Shown: one piece after another, positions 1 to 8,200 of the stretch | Layout of the letters: every line of letters starts with the position of its first letter | Position numbering within the stretch: position 1 is the stretch's first letter | DNA from: Bacteroidales bacterium UBA1217 | GTDB lineage: Bacteria > Bacteroidota > Bacteroidia > Bacteroidales > P3 | DNA length: 46,956 nucleotides | Assembly (NCBI GenBank): GCA_002309335.1 | Contig: DBXH01000027.1 | Span: 1-46,956, forward strand | Direction of reading: 5' to 3' | Notes under the pieces: model-generated | What the model saw: only the letters and a program-made list of their open reading frames with translations | The model's database searches: none | Told to the model about the DNA's origin: nothing | Made by a program: the position numbers and the translations under genes

Positions 1-1161
1 GTTATTGATGTATTTTTCTATTGCAATAGTCATTGCGTCTACATCATTCGGATTCACCAACAAGCCCTCTTTGTCATTTTTTATCTGCATTTCCGCCCCT
101 CCACAGCGGGTGGCAATGACATATTTGTGTTGGGCGAGTGCTTCGCTGATATTCAGTCCAAAGACTTCAAGGTAGATGGCAGGGTGTATGAGGCAATGAT
201 AGTCTTTTATGGCTTCATTCATTTGCTCAAACGGCAGCTTGCCGTGCCATATGATTCGGGTGTCTTTACGATACTGCCTTTGCAAACGCTTCATATAGCG
301 TTGCTCAGCATTGTTGCCAGCACCTCCAATCAGATGTAGCTCGATATTGGGGTTCTCAATAGAGGAAAATGCCTTTAAAAGAATATGTATACCCTTTACA
401 TAGTTGATGCGACCAACGTAGTAAAAATGGATGTTTGATGTTTGATGTTTGATGTTTGATGTTTGATGTATTGGTATGCCGTGGGGAATGACGGTGATTT
501 TGTCGGAAGGGCATCCATTACGTTTAAGGGCTTCGGCTATTGCATTTGATGGGGCGATGAAATGGGTGACATTTTCAGCCAATTCTTTCCATTCCGCATT
601 TTTTTTGCTTACGATTAATCCTGTTTCACCAATAGGAGAGAGGAATGGGATGAAAGGCAGACGTTTAAGCCTTTTTCCAATCTTAATATATCGTTTTTGT
701 GAGTATCTTTTTAGAAGGTGAAACCAGAATAGTCCAGTTGGTGTGTGGCGCAGATAACATTTCAAGCAGTGACTAAAGTCTGCAGGAATGTTGCATATTT
801 CATCGTTGGTGTTAAGCAATGTCCCTGCAGGACAGACAAGTCCTCCATGATGAGCGGTAATGATGCAAGGAATGCCAAGCTCTTCACAAAGTTTTGCGGA
901 TAGTAACTTTTCACCATTTGAATGGACTACATCAGGTTTGGTCTTTAATAAAACATCTCGAAATGTTTGTTCGTCGTTGACAGAAAAGACGTCGATACCA
1001 TTATAATTTCTCTTGTCTAAAACTTGGCTATCGCAAAATGAAACAACAATTGTTGTGATATCCTGTCGATGACATAATTCATCCACTATGTTGCGAACAT
1101 AAACTTGCCCACCACCATAGTCGGAGAAGAAATCACCAGATGCCACAATGACCAATATCAT
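1..1161 (-). CDS. GT4-family glycosyltransferase, C-terminus cut by window edge
   Basis: The frame is open from the ATG at 1161 to position 1, giving 387 codons with no stop, so the C-terminus lies outside. The N-terminus (MILVIVASGDFFSDYGGGQ) and the C-terminal IYLEVFGLNISEALAQ stretch fit a GT-B retaining transferase: a Gly-rich acceptor loop, then the nucleotide-sugar E-x7-E region. Such enzymes add sugars to lipid-linked repeat units on the cytoplasmic face. The start overlaps the stop of the upstream GT32 gene by 4 nt (ATGA), so the two are probably translationally coupled. At about residues 231-245, in the hinge between the two Rossmann domains, a 7-bp tandem repeat encodes HQTSNIKHQTSNIH, which is unlike family sequence. 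The donor sugar cannot be told. Confidence 0.88.
   Translation of the reverse strand, partial: MILVIVASGDFFSDYGGGQVYVRNIVDELCHRQDITTIVVSFCDSQVLDKRNYNGIDVFSVNDEQTFRDVLLKTKPDVVHSNGEKLLSAKLCEELGIPCIITAHHGGLVCPAGTLLNTNDEICNIPADFSHCLKCYLRHTPTGLFWFHLLKRYSQKRYIKIGKRLKRLPFIPFLSPIGETGLIVSKKNAEWKELAENVTHFIAPSNAIAEALKRNGCPSDKITVIPHGIPIHQTSNIKHQTSNIHFYYVGRINYVKGIHILLKAFSSIENPNIELHLIGGAGNNAEQRYMKRLQRQYRKDTRIIWHGKLPFEQMNEAIKDYHCLIHPAIYLEVFGLNISEALAQHKYVIATRCGGAEMQIKNDKEGLLVNPNDVDAMTIAIEKYINN
430..469 (-). repeat. Heptanucleotide tandem repeat (GATGTTT)5 inside a glycosyltransferase gene
   Basis: Five perfect copies of GATGTTT on the plus strand (430-464) are followed by a partial sixth. They lie in frame inside the GT4 gene. 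Because 7 is not a multiple of 3, gain or loss of one copy shifts the frame. I traced both outcomes: a one-copy loss meets a stop at 396-398, and a one-copy gain meets one at 356-358. The tract therefore has the form of a contingency (phase-variation) repeat. Confidence 0.9.
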
Positions 1162-1868
1162 TTTCGAGTCCCCCGTATCTTTTCCAACAAGTGATAGTAT
1201 TTTAACAGACCATTACGCTGGCAGAAGTAGTACAACCTGCTTTTTTCGGGGTAATCCAACCATGAGCCTTGGCACCAATGTATGGCGCTTTTATCATAAA
1301 AACTATATTTGTCGTGAATATGATCCAATGGATATACTGTCACTCCATTGGAGAGATTGTAGAGTTTGTTCTCTGAGGTGTACCCGTATTTCTCTAAAAT
1401 TGGAACTAATGCGTGACAAATGGTAAGTTGGTTGTCGGGAGAGTAGTGGATGCTGTTATAATAATCTAACGCCTCTTTCAAGAATGGGTGTCCTTTTTCT
1501 GACCCCATAATGGCACATTCAAGATCATAAAATATCTTGTCGTCGACGATATATGGTTCCGTTCCTGTAAAGAATTTGTTAGGCAGATAGGCATTTAAGG
1601 ACTTATATATTTCAACATCAGAGTCAAGGTAGATGCCTCCTTCCGTATACAATGCATACAGACGTATGTAATCGGATGCGAATGCATACTTTTTCGCAGA
1701 CATGGCTTCCTTCACAAAAGGAACACTCTCAAAATCGAAACTGTTTCCATCCCATAGCCTGAGTTTGTAGTCGGGTAGCATCCGCTTCCAACTTCTTAGA
1801 CACCGTTTTACAAGGTCGGGATATGGGTCTCCGCTAAACCAACAATAATGTATTGTCTTCGGAATCAT
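1158..1868 (-). CDS. GT32-like capsular glycosyltransferase (DxD sugar-binding region)
   Basis: This 236-residue protein has the features of the Gly_transf_sug/GT32 family: MIPKTIHYCWFSG at the N-terminus, LRLWDGNSFDF near residue 40, and YTEGGIYLDSD with the metal-binding DxD at about 82-84. Members transfer a hexose from a nucleotide sugar onto a polysaccharide repeat unit in the cytoplasm. It is the shorter of two adjacent paralogues and overlaps the upstream copy by 4 nt and the downstream GT4 by 4 nt, so all three are probably translated as one coupled block. Substrate is unknown. Confidence 0.9.
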   Translation of the reverse strand: MIPKTIHYCWFSGDPYPDLVKRCLRSWKRMLPDYKLRLWDGNSFDFESVPFVKEAMSAKKYAFASDYIRLYALYTEGGIYLDSDVEIYKSLNAYLPNKFFTGTEPYIVDDKIFYDLECAIMGSEKGHPFLKEALDYYNSIHYSPDNQLTICHALVPILEKYGYTSENKLYNLSNGVTVYPLDHIHDKYSFYDKSAIHWCQGSWLDYPEKSRLYYFCQRNGLLKYYHLLEKIRGTRK

Positions 1869-2593
1869 TTTCGGTTAAGGAAATTCTCTAATCGATGGTA
1901 AAAACTCATCAGATTGTGTTTTCTGCAATAGTTAAACAACCATCCGCGATCTTGGTAATCAATCCATGATCCGGCATTTTGATGAATGGCATAAATTTCA
2001 TCCTCTTTTGAGGTGTCTTTATGAAGTGTGTTGGTAAAGTATGATGTGGGATAAATGGTGATATCCTGTAATTGTTGTTTGGTGTTTTCGTAACGATAGC
2101 CATGCTCTAAAGCATATCTGCTTATCACTTTCGGCATGATGTTTTCTTTGCTGGTTGTTTGGGGAGAAAAACGGATATGCTGATAAAACGACATGCATTG
2201 TTCTATAAAATGATGCCCTTTTTCTGCTCCCATTATTGCCGGTTCCATTCGGTATCGTAGTTTTCCATCTGCCCAATAGGCTTCTGTTCCGCAGAAGAAT
2301 GAGTCTGAAAGAAAAATGTCAAAGGGCCTTTTCACCAGTACATCGGAGTCGAGATATATGCCACCTTCTGTGTATAAAGCATACAACCTTACATAGTCGG
2401 TAGCAAAAGCATATTTTTTAGCAGCCATTGCGTCTCGAACAAATTGTACACTATTAAAGTCAAAGCTATTACCATCCCAGCATTTTATAGTATAATCTGG
2501 CATTTTTTTAGACCAACTATCAATGCATTTTTGGATTGTCTTGGGCTTTTTTTCGTCACTAAACCAGCAATAATGTATTGTTCTGGGAATCAT
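1865..2593 (-). CDS. GT32-like capsular glycosyltransferase, paralogue of the next gene
   Basis: This 242-residue protein has the same layout as its downstream neighbour: MIPRTIHYCWFS, CWDGNSFDF near 38-46, AAKKYAFATDYVRLYALYTEGG, and the DxD at about 82-84. The two share long identical blocks in the first ~90 residues and diverge in the C-terminal acceptor half, as expected for a tandem duplication followed by specialisation on different acceptors. Its stop overlaps the next start by 4 nt (ATGA). The 104-bp spacer upstream holds degenerate GATGTTT/AATGTAA words like those inside the neighbouring GT4 gene. Confidence 0.9.
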   Translation of the reverse strand: MIPRTIHYCWFSDEKKPKTIQKCIDSWSKKMPDYTIKCWDGNSFDFNSVQFVRDAMAAKKYAFATDYVRLYALYTEGGIYLDSDVLVKRPFDIFLSDSFFCGTEAYWADGKLRYRMEPAIMGAEKGHHFIEQCMSFYQHIRFSPQTTSKENIMPKVISRYALEHGYRYENTKQQLQDITIYPTSYFTNTLHKDTSKEDEIYAIHQNAGSWIDYQDRGWLFNYCRKHNLMSFYHRLENFLNRK

Positions 2594-2697
2594 TTTAATG
2601 TGAGATGTTTAATGTAAGATGTATGAAGTATGATTTTCTTTGACTGTTGTACTTCTACGTTACTATTGCCCTACTATTGCCTTACACCTGCCCTATA
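2594..2697. repeat. Intergenic spacer with degenerate short repeats
   Basis: The spacer contains GAGATGT, TAATGTAAGATGT and ATGAAGTATG words on its left side and two copies of CTACTATTGCC/TACTATTGCC near 2660-2685. I see no gene, promoter or terminator. The left words resemble the GATGTTT heptad at 430-469. Confidence 0.5.
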
Positions 2698-3687
2698 TTA
2701 TAGTTTTAGAAGGTTTATTCCGAACCATCGCCATATACGGATATATGCTACGCTGTGTTTTCGCTTCCGGCCACAATACCTATATAGTTCTTTGTCTGTT
2801 GTCTTTAGCCAGTGGTCGTATTGTTTGAGTTCATTGTCGACTCCATCTGATTTGCCTGCGTATGCAGGTGACATCATAAGTTCGTATGCCTTAATAACGG
2901 TGCCACGTATAGTATTTTCTATAAAACTATATAGGTCGGGATTAAGAGAGGGTGGTGTTTGCAGAAAGAAACGGGTGAGCCTTTGGCTCATCTGAATGTA
3001 ATCTTTGTAATGCTTGGCGTATCCTATGGTGCTGGTGCTTTGCTCGTCGCTGCCACGGAAATAGACGGTGACGTTTATGGGTAGTACGCAAATGGTCTTA
3101 ACATAGGGTAGGGGATAGAGATTATACTCTATGTCTCCATAGTAGCGGTCGCCGACTTTGATTTCGTTATCGCGCAGAACTTGTGTACGGTATGTAATGG
3201 CATGAATGGGAAAGTCCCAGGCTGTAGGATGATGCTCCCAGAAATTGCTCAGGGACATCGGTTTTCTGTAGATGCATTGCTGAAATGTGTGGCGTTCGTA
3301 TTTGTCTACCTTTTTGAAATATTCAGTGTAGTTTGTGGCGATATAATCTATTTCGTTATTTTTGAGAAAAGTGACGTATTCTTTTAAATTCTCAGATGAA
3401 ACCCAGTCGTCAGCATCGACTTCCTTCAGGTATTTACCTGTTGCTTCACGTATTCCGAGGTTTATGGCTGTACCCCAGCCACCATTCTCTTTGTCTATGA
3501 CGCGAATTACGGATGGGTATTTCGCTTCATATTCCTTTAGCACATCCAAGGTGTTGTCCTTTGAACCGTCGTTGATAAGAAGAATCTCGATGTCGTCCAA
3601 GACTTCGTTGACGAGCATTGACTCGATACAGTGGCTAACGCAGGAGGAGACGTTATAGCAGGGAACAAGGAATGTCAGAGTTTTCAA
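2698..3687 (-). CDS. GT2-family glycosyltransferase
   Basis: A 329-residue GT-A enzyme. It starts with the beta-strand MKTLTFLVPCYNVSSCV, has the nucleotide-binding NDGSKDN at about 39-45, a Gly-rich GGWGTAINLGI stretch near 69-79, and the DADDW metal-binding motif at 91-95. These are the marks of an inverting GT2 transferase acting on lipid-linked saccharide. The C-terminal ~100 residues are helical and basic (RKRKHSVAYIRIWRW), consistent with membrane association. A 290-bp spacer with heptad repeats separates it from the upstream DUF218 gene. Sugar specificity is not visible. Confidence 0.9.
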   Translation of the reverse strand: MKTLTFLVPCYNVSSCVSHCIESMLVNEVLDDIEILLINDGSKDNTLDVLKEYEAKYPSVIRVIDKENGGWGTAINLGIREATGKYLKEVDADDWVSSENLKEYVTFLKNNEIDYIATNYTEYFKKVDKYERHTFQQCIYRKPMSLSNFWEHHPTAWDFPIHAITYRTQVLRDNEIKVGDRYYGDIEYNLYPLPYVKTICVLPINVTVYFRGSDEQSTSTIGYAKHYKDYIQMSQRLTRFFLQTPPSLNPDLYSFIENTIRGTVIKAYELMMSPAYAGKSDGVDNELKQYDHWLKTTDKELYRYCGRKRKHSVAYIRIWRWFGINLLKL

Positions 3688-3823
3688 GGGTAAAGGTTAT
3701 AGGTTATAGGTTAAAGACTTTGTAAAGGTTAAAGTTTAAAGGTTAAAGACTTTGTAAAGGTTAAAGGTTATAGGTTAAAGGTTAAAGACTCTACTGTTAT
3801 AAAGGTTAAAGTTTAAAGACTTA
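3688..3823. repeat. Intergenic array of GGTTAAA-type heptads
   Basis: This stretch is built mostly of 7-bp words GGTTAAA, GGTTATA and GTTTAAA, broken by GACTTTGTAAA or similar linkers; the linker-plus-heptad unit itself recurs. Read on the coding strand of the gene that starts at 3687, the words are TTTAACC. Similar words occur in at least five other spacers in the window. Confidence 0.85.
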
Positions 3824-3859
3824 CTTGACACAACACTTTTATTTTTGAACGCGAATTAC

Positions 3860-3892
3860 CATTAATTATCCATTAATTATTCATTAATTATT
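3860..3892. repeat. Three 11-bp direct repeats CATTAATTATY
   Basis: Three contiguous copies of CATTAATTATC/T are seen. The period of 11 bp is close to one helical turn, so equal DNA faces are presented, as for tandem protein sites. The rest of the spacer to 3977 shows nothing I can assign. Confidence 0.85.
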
Positions 3893-3977
3893 TGTTTTAT
3901 TAGCTTGGAGGCTTGATGGTATTTTTCACAAAGGGTAGTCAAACTGTTGTTTTGTGTTTCTCCTCTCTAATCAAATT

Positions 3978-4745
3978 TTAGTATCCTACAGTTTTGTACA
4001 CAAGGATGCCGACCCATTCGTTGATTAGTTCTTTCCAATCGGTGAGTGGTTTCCACTGGGGAAGGAAATTGTAGGCTTTTGGGTGCGGCTTGGGGTAAAT
4101 GTTTGTGGCGTAGCCTTCAAGAGTCCATCCTTCAGCTTCGAAGCAGGCAAGACTTCGCTTTAGATGTGTTGCTGAAGTAATCAGCAAGCATTGTTCAGGT
4201 GTGTAGCCTAACGAATCAAGGATGGCTATGCTGTAAGTAGCATTCTCTCGAGTGTTGCGGGCATAGTATTCTAGAATAATGTTATCATTGTGTATGCCAA
4301 AATCGCTAAGATATGTTTTGAAGTATTTTTCTGTGCCTTTGCTATCGTGTGATTTGGATATTGTTGCATCGCCTGTAATCATTATTTTCTCGGTCACGCC
4401 ACTTTCATATAACCTGATCGCTTCCCAAAGACGTTCTCCTCGATCCTCTATAAAATTGGGCTGCATAGTCGCAGTGTCAAAGTTGTCGCTGAAACCACCC
4501 ATAACGATTGCAACCTCATAATGTTTCTTCGGCAGTTTTTGGTGGCTGTATTGACGGGTGGTCATATACTGCGCCCATTGGAGCAAAGGTTTGTCGCTGA
4601 AAACAATCAGAATACAGATGGCGCTGATAAACAGTCCGCGACGCCATTTTTTGTTCTTTATGAAGTAGGAAAGAACAAAAAGAATTACTATCCACGTTAG
4701 CGGTAGTAAGAATATCTTTAGTATTTTGGATATAACAAAGAACAT
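3978..4745 (-). CDS. DUF218/YdcF-ElyC-like membrane protein
   Basis: A 255-residue protein with two N-terminal hydrophobic segments (about 7-28 and 36-50), then a soluble DUF218 domain: VAIVMGG near 78-84, GERLWEAIRLYESG, KIMITGD, RNTRENATYSI, and LLITSATHLKRSLACFE. The SanA/YdcF/ElyC family acts at the envelope; ElyC affects the undecaprenyl-phosphate carrier pool in E. coli. Its place inside a polysaccharide operon suggests a link to carrier-lipid economy, which is inference. It lies 9 bp downstream of a glycosyltransferase gene and is followed by a repeat-rich spacer. Confidence 0.85.
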   Translation of the reverse strand: MFFVISKILKIFLLPLTWIVILFVLSYFIKNKKWRRGLFISAICILIVFSDKPLLQWAQYMTTRQYSHQKLPKKHYEVAIVMGGFSDNFDTATMQPNFIEDRGERLWEAIRLYESGVTEKIMITGDATISKSHDSKGTEKYFKTYLSDFGIHNDNIILEYYARNTRENATYSIAILDSLGYTPEQCLLITSATHLKRSLACFEAEGWTLEGYATNIYPKPHPKAYNFLPQWKPLTDWKELINEWVGILVYKTVGY

Positions 4746-4754
4746 CGGAGTCTT

Positions 4755-5681
4755 TTATTTGCGATGCAAGAGTCCTTTAACAAAGTCGTAACCAAGGTTA
4801 TGGAGGCGCATAAAGTAACCTATCTTGCTGATAATACCAAGGTCATGGTGCTTTTTGAATGCTTGTACAAGTTTGTCGTCAACCTTTACTTCGGGGTCAA
4901 TGACGGTTTTTGTGCCATACAACTTCACATTGTGGCGCTCGTCGTGCCAGCCTACGTGACTGGTAGAACTCTTCAATCCAATATTCTGCACCTTGGATAG
5001 CATAGGATTGACAGTCCATTTATTTTGTTTCGATGCTGCGTATGCCCAACGCACAGCCCACGATTCGATTCGTTCTCTACGTTCCATCTCTAATGTGCGG
5101 AATAGGTCGTTGCCGCCCATATTGAATTTATCACGCAGTTTCTTATGACGAGCCAGATTATTAAAGTTGCTCACCTCCCAGTCTACGGTCTCCCATCGGT
5201 CTCGCCACGTGGCCCAACCCCAGCATTGTGCACGTGGTACAATAAAAACTCCGCTTTTATCATATTGTGCCGTTTCCTTAAGTTCAGGTGTATATCCGGA
5301 AATACTCCAAATGTCTTCGCGGTTCTTATAGGTTTCAATAGCAGCATTCATAAATGTCAAGAAATCGGGTGCCACAACAAGGTCATCCTCCAGAACGATA
5401 ACCGACTCGTGTTGATTTAGCACTGTCGTAACACCGTCAATAACAGAACGGGCCATTCCTTTATTCATTCTTGCTGGGTAGGGTTGTATTGTTTTAAACC
5501 CTTTTAAATCGTCAAACAAAGCACGTACCTTCTCAACATCTTCGGCTTCTGCATCATTGCGGGCCTCGTCCATAAAGACATAGAGTTCGCTCTCTGCACT
5601 CTCAGGACAGGCCAGGAGCGATTCAAGCATTAGTTTGGTTGTCTCGTATCTTTTGTAAACAAAAAGGCAAATAGGGGACAT
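4755..5681 (-). CDS. GT-A glycosyltransferase, GNT-I/GT13-like fold
   Basis: A 308-residue protein beginning MSPICLFVYKRYETTKLMLE, with the acidic LEDD motif at about 97-100 followed by LVVAPDFLTFMNAA, then ISGYTP and CWGWATWRDRW. This pattern is known from Bacteroidetes capsule transferases related to the GNT-I (GT13) family rather than canonical GT2. LEDD is the likely metal/nucleotide-sugar site. The CWGWATW block probably lines the acceptor pocket. It precedes the DUF218 gene by 9 bp, and a heptad-repeat spacer lies just upstream of its start. The sugar transferred is unknown. Confidence 0.87.
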   Translation of the reverse strand: MSPICLFVYKRYETTKLMLESLLACPESAESELYVFMDEARNDAEAEDVEKVRALFDDLKGFKTIQPYPARMNKGMARSVIDGVTTVLNQHESVIVLEDDLVVAPDFLTFMNAAIETYKNREDIWSISGYTPELKETAQYDKSGVFIVPRAQCWGWATWRDRWETVDWEVSNFNNLARHKKLRDKFNMGGNDLFRTLEMERRERIESWAVRWAYAASKQNKWTVNPMLSKVQNIGLKSSTSHVGWHDERHNVKLYGTKTVIDPEVKVDDKLVQAFKKHHDLGIISKIGYFMRLHNLGYDFVKGLLHRK

Positions 5682-5687
5682 ATATAG

Positions 5688-5850
5688 TTTAAAGTTTAAA
5701 GGTTAAGGGTTAAAGGTTAAAGACTCTTATTGTAAAGGTTAAAGTTTATAGGTTAAAGGTTAAAGACAATTTGATAGTACAATTAATCGCTTTTTCTTGA
5801 ACACGAATTATTTGTAAAGTATAAAGGTTAATGTTTAAAGTTTAAAGACT
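5688..5850. repeat. Intergenic GGTTAAA/GTTTAAA heptad arrays (two blocks)
   Basis: Blocks at about 5688-5765 and 5816-5850 consist of GTTTAAA, GGTTAAA and GGTTATA-like words with GACTCTTATTGTAAA linkers, matching the 3688-3823 array. Between them is the sequence TTGAACACGAATTA, nearly the same as TTGAACGCGAATTA at 3845-3858, so the two spacers are related over more than the repeats alone. Confidence 0.8.
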
Positions 5851-5855
5851 GATTA

Positions 5856-6770
5856 TTAGTGTAGATTTAGGATTTTCATGCGTAAAGGGTAGGGAAGGAG
5901 TGATAGTAGAGCGTATAATATTAAACGGCGGTTGAAATGCCACTGCAGGGCTTTGCGTATTTCTGCACGGCAATATCGCGACTGTTTTGGAAGTCTCATA
6001 TAGATTGAGGCACGCATCTTGTGCCAATGGGCTATATATTGCTTTAAGAAACCATTGTTTGGATTACTGTTATAGAGCTCTTCTAAGCATTTTCCCACGG
6101 GGTCTTTCGGATCTGGTATACGTTTGGGCTTTTCCATAGAAGATACCTCACCGGTGTAAAAGATGCTTTGAGGTTTACGACAATATGCTATTTTATATTT
6201 AGCTGCCAAACGAGCCCACGTAAGCAAATCTTCACCTTGATATACTCCTTTTGGAAATCCACCGATTGTAAGTAATGCCTCTTTTTTGACCATTACACTT
6301 ATGGAACAAAACGGAGGGTCTGAAAATGTTGCTACCTCGAAATAGTTGTCCATTCGATAACTCTCTTCCGAAGGCACTTTTTGTAACTTTATATCTTCAG
6401 TTACTCCATTTGCATTGCATCGCTGATAGGCTGTGGCATACACTGAGCAATCGGGGTATTGTTCTTTCAAGCGAAGTACACTTTCCAGAAATGTCGGTCG
6501 CAATTCATCGTCGGCGTCCAAAAATGCCACCCATTCGCTTTGTGCAGCTGCAACACCTCTGTTGCGGGCCATCGATACACCTAAGTTTTCTTGTTCAATC
6601 AGCTTTAGCCGATTATCGTCTATTTGTCGTACAATCTTTTCTCCTCCATCTGTCGATCCATTGTTTACAACAATCAACTCAAAGTCTTGAACTGTCTGGT
6701 TCAAAACGGAATTGATAGCGCGCTCAATTGTAGCTGCCTTGTTGTATAGGGGAATAACAACGGATATCAT
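5856..6770 (-). CDS. GT2-family glycosyltransferase
   Basis: This 304-residue GT2 starts MISVVIPLYNKAATIERA, has NNGSTDGGEKIV at about 36-47, ENLGVSMARNRGV near 61-73 and the metal-binding LDADDEL at 84-90. The later GEDLLTWARLA element is the usual acceptor/catalytic-base (ED) position. It should act on the cytoplasmic face on an undecaprenyl-linked oligosaccharide. A spacer of 77 bp with short repeats separates it from the polymerase gene upstream. Neither donor nor acceptor can be predicted from sequence alone. Confidence 0.92.
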   Translation of the reverse strand: MISVVIPLYNKAATIERAINSVLNQTVQDFELIVVNNGSTDGGEKIVRQIDDNRLKLIEQENLGVSMARNRGVAAAQSEWVAFLDADDELRPTFLESVLRLKEQYPDCSVYATAYQRCNANGVTEDIKLQKVPSEESYRMDNYFEVATFSDPPFCSISVMVKKEALLTIGGFPKGVYQGEDLLTWARLAAKYKIAYCRKPQSIFYTGEVSSMEKPKRIPDPKDPVGKCLEELYNSNPNNGFLKQYIAHWHKMRASIYMRLPKQSRYCRAEIRKALQWHFNRRLILYALLSLLPYPLRMKILNLH

Positions 6771-6775
6771 ATTGG

Positions 6776-6847
6776 AGGCTTGATGTATGATGTGTGAAAC
6801 AGTTTTGTTTTTGTCTTTAACCTATAACCTTTACTCTTTAACCTTTA
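6776..6847. repeat. Short-repeat spacer (GATGTATGATGTGTG and CTTTAACCTNTAACC words)
   Basis: The spacer carries both repeat vocabularies seen in the polysaccharide operon: TTGATGTATGATGTG at about 6780-6794 and CTTTAACCTATAACCTTTA with CTTTAACCTTTA at about 6816-6848. Here the TTTAACC words read on the plus strand, opposite to the 3.7-kb and 5.7-kb arrays, so orientation relative to the genes is not fixed. Confidence 0.65.
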
Positions 6848-8200
6848 TTAGAAGTTAAGTCCTCGTTCTGAGTACTGATATGTAGGCTTTTGAATTTTTT
6901 TGAGCATTCCGAGCATCATTCCGTAAAATGCAAATGGATATCCTGTCGATGCCATTGTGTATGTTACAACATTTTCGCTGTACATTGCTGCATAACACCC
7001 TGCCAATGATCCTGCAGCTATCATCGCACAGCATTTAATATAGTTTGGAACGTATGGTGTTGCACAGACAATAAAACAATGTAGAACTACAGTAACCCCA
7101 ATTAAAATATATAGCCAGAAACCAATCAGACCTGTGTCGCAACGCATTTGTACATAATCTCCGTGAATCTGATTTGCAACCAAAGGATTTTCATATAGAA
7201 ACTTTTGGCATGAACCTATGCCACTTCCTTTCATTTCTCGCCCTTTGTAGAAATTTGTTTCTAGCATATTCCATAAACCTTCTCGTCCGTTATTGCGGAT
7301 ATCATCTTGAGTAATATTTCCTTCACGTATATCTTTTACCGTCAATTCGTTATCTGTATCTTTCCAGAACATCTTGTCGTGAAAGGCGGGAACATAGAAT
7401 ACGATTGCCAATCCTATTGCAAGAACACCCACAATATATGGCAGCGATACCCATTTGTGCTTTAGAAACATAAAAACGGCTAATCCGCTGAACATTGCCA
7501 ACAATCCACTACGATGTACCATCAAGATGCAAGGAAAAACAAAGAGGATTGCCAATATTAAATCCTTTTTATCTTTTCCATAGTAATAATAGAGCGCAAA
7601 AGATGTAAGTGAAATTGTTACATAGTTAAGATTTAGTGCTGTTGCATACCAGAAAGTTCCGCTAAAAAATTGGGCTATAAATGGGAAATATCCTATCAAC
7701 GCACTGACTATTGCAACTCTTCTTGCCCACACACAGCAAGAAAGAAATATCTCTTCGTCACGTACTATTGCCGATGCTGCTATCATTATAATCATTGGAT
7801 AGAGGTACTTTAATATGTATCGGAACCCATATTCGAATGAACTTGCATAAGTCAGTGTGTAAACACACCATAAAATGTATATTAAATATGCTATTGTTCC
7901 TGCACCCCATTTAGGCTTTTCGGTACATACAAAAAGCGACATTAATAGTGCTACTTCTAAAAGTAGAAGTCTAATAGCTTGAAGATTGAATCCTCCGCTA
8001 GCTCCGTGTCCACCACCGGAAGATGAAAGTGCTAGGGTGCCAGTTGCAAAGAGCAGAATAAAAAACATCTCTGTCCCCTCAATAAGCAAGTATTTTGTGC
8101 TGTTTAAGGGACTCTTGATGCGGGCGCTGTAACGGAACATATAAATAAAAAAGTATCCGTTAAGTACCAGAAATATAATAAGGTTTATTATTCCGCTCAT
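6848..8200 (-). CDS. O-antigen polymerase/ligase-like membrane protein (Wzy type)
   Basis: A 450-residue protein with about ten hydrophobic segments and a long periplasmic loop around residues 270-340 (containing KDIREGNITQDDIRNNGREG and KGSGIGSCQKF), followed by QIHGDYVQMRCDTGLIGFWLY. This layout is that of Wzy_C/O-antigen ligase proteins, which polymerise or transfer lipid-linked repeat units in the periplasm. Its position among transferases fits polymerase. The start ATG directly abuts the stop of the upstream GT4 gene (TAAATG). No Wzx flippase is present in the window; it may lie beyond the left edge. Confidence 0.85.
   Translation of the reverse strand: MSGIINLIIFLVLNGYFFIYMFRYSARIKSPLNSTKYLLIEGTEMFFILLFATGTLALSSSGGGHGASGGFNLQAIRLLLLEVALLMSLFVCTEKPKWGAGTIAYLIYILWCVYTLTYASSFEYGFRYILKYLYPMIIMIAASAIVRDEEIFLSCCVWARRVAIVSALIGYFPFIAQFFSGTFWYATALNLNYVTISLTSFALYYYYGKDKKDLILAILFVFPCILMVHRSGLLAMFSGLAVFMFLKHKWVSLPYIVGVLAIGLAIVFYVPAFHDKMFWKDTDNELTVKDIREGNITQDDIRNNGREGLWNMLETNFYKGREMKGSGIGSCQKFLYENPLVANQIHGDYVQMRCDTGLIGFWLYILIGVTVVLHCFIVCATPYVPNYIKCCAMIAAGSLAGCYAAMYSENVVTYTMASTGYPFAFYGMMLGMLKKIQKPTYQYSERGLNF

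Noticed and set aside
2630..2995. Plus-strand frames around 2.6-3.0 kb as small genes
   Set aside because: They overlap the well-supported GT2 gene in antisense and show no start context or family features.
5205..5240. CACGTG-containing words (CCACGTGG, GCACGTGG) as parS sites
   Set aside because: They lack the outer TGTTNC/GNAACA arms, lie inside a glycosyltransferase gene, and are codon-explained.
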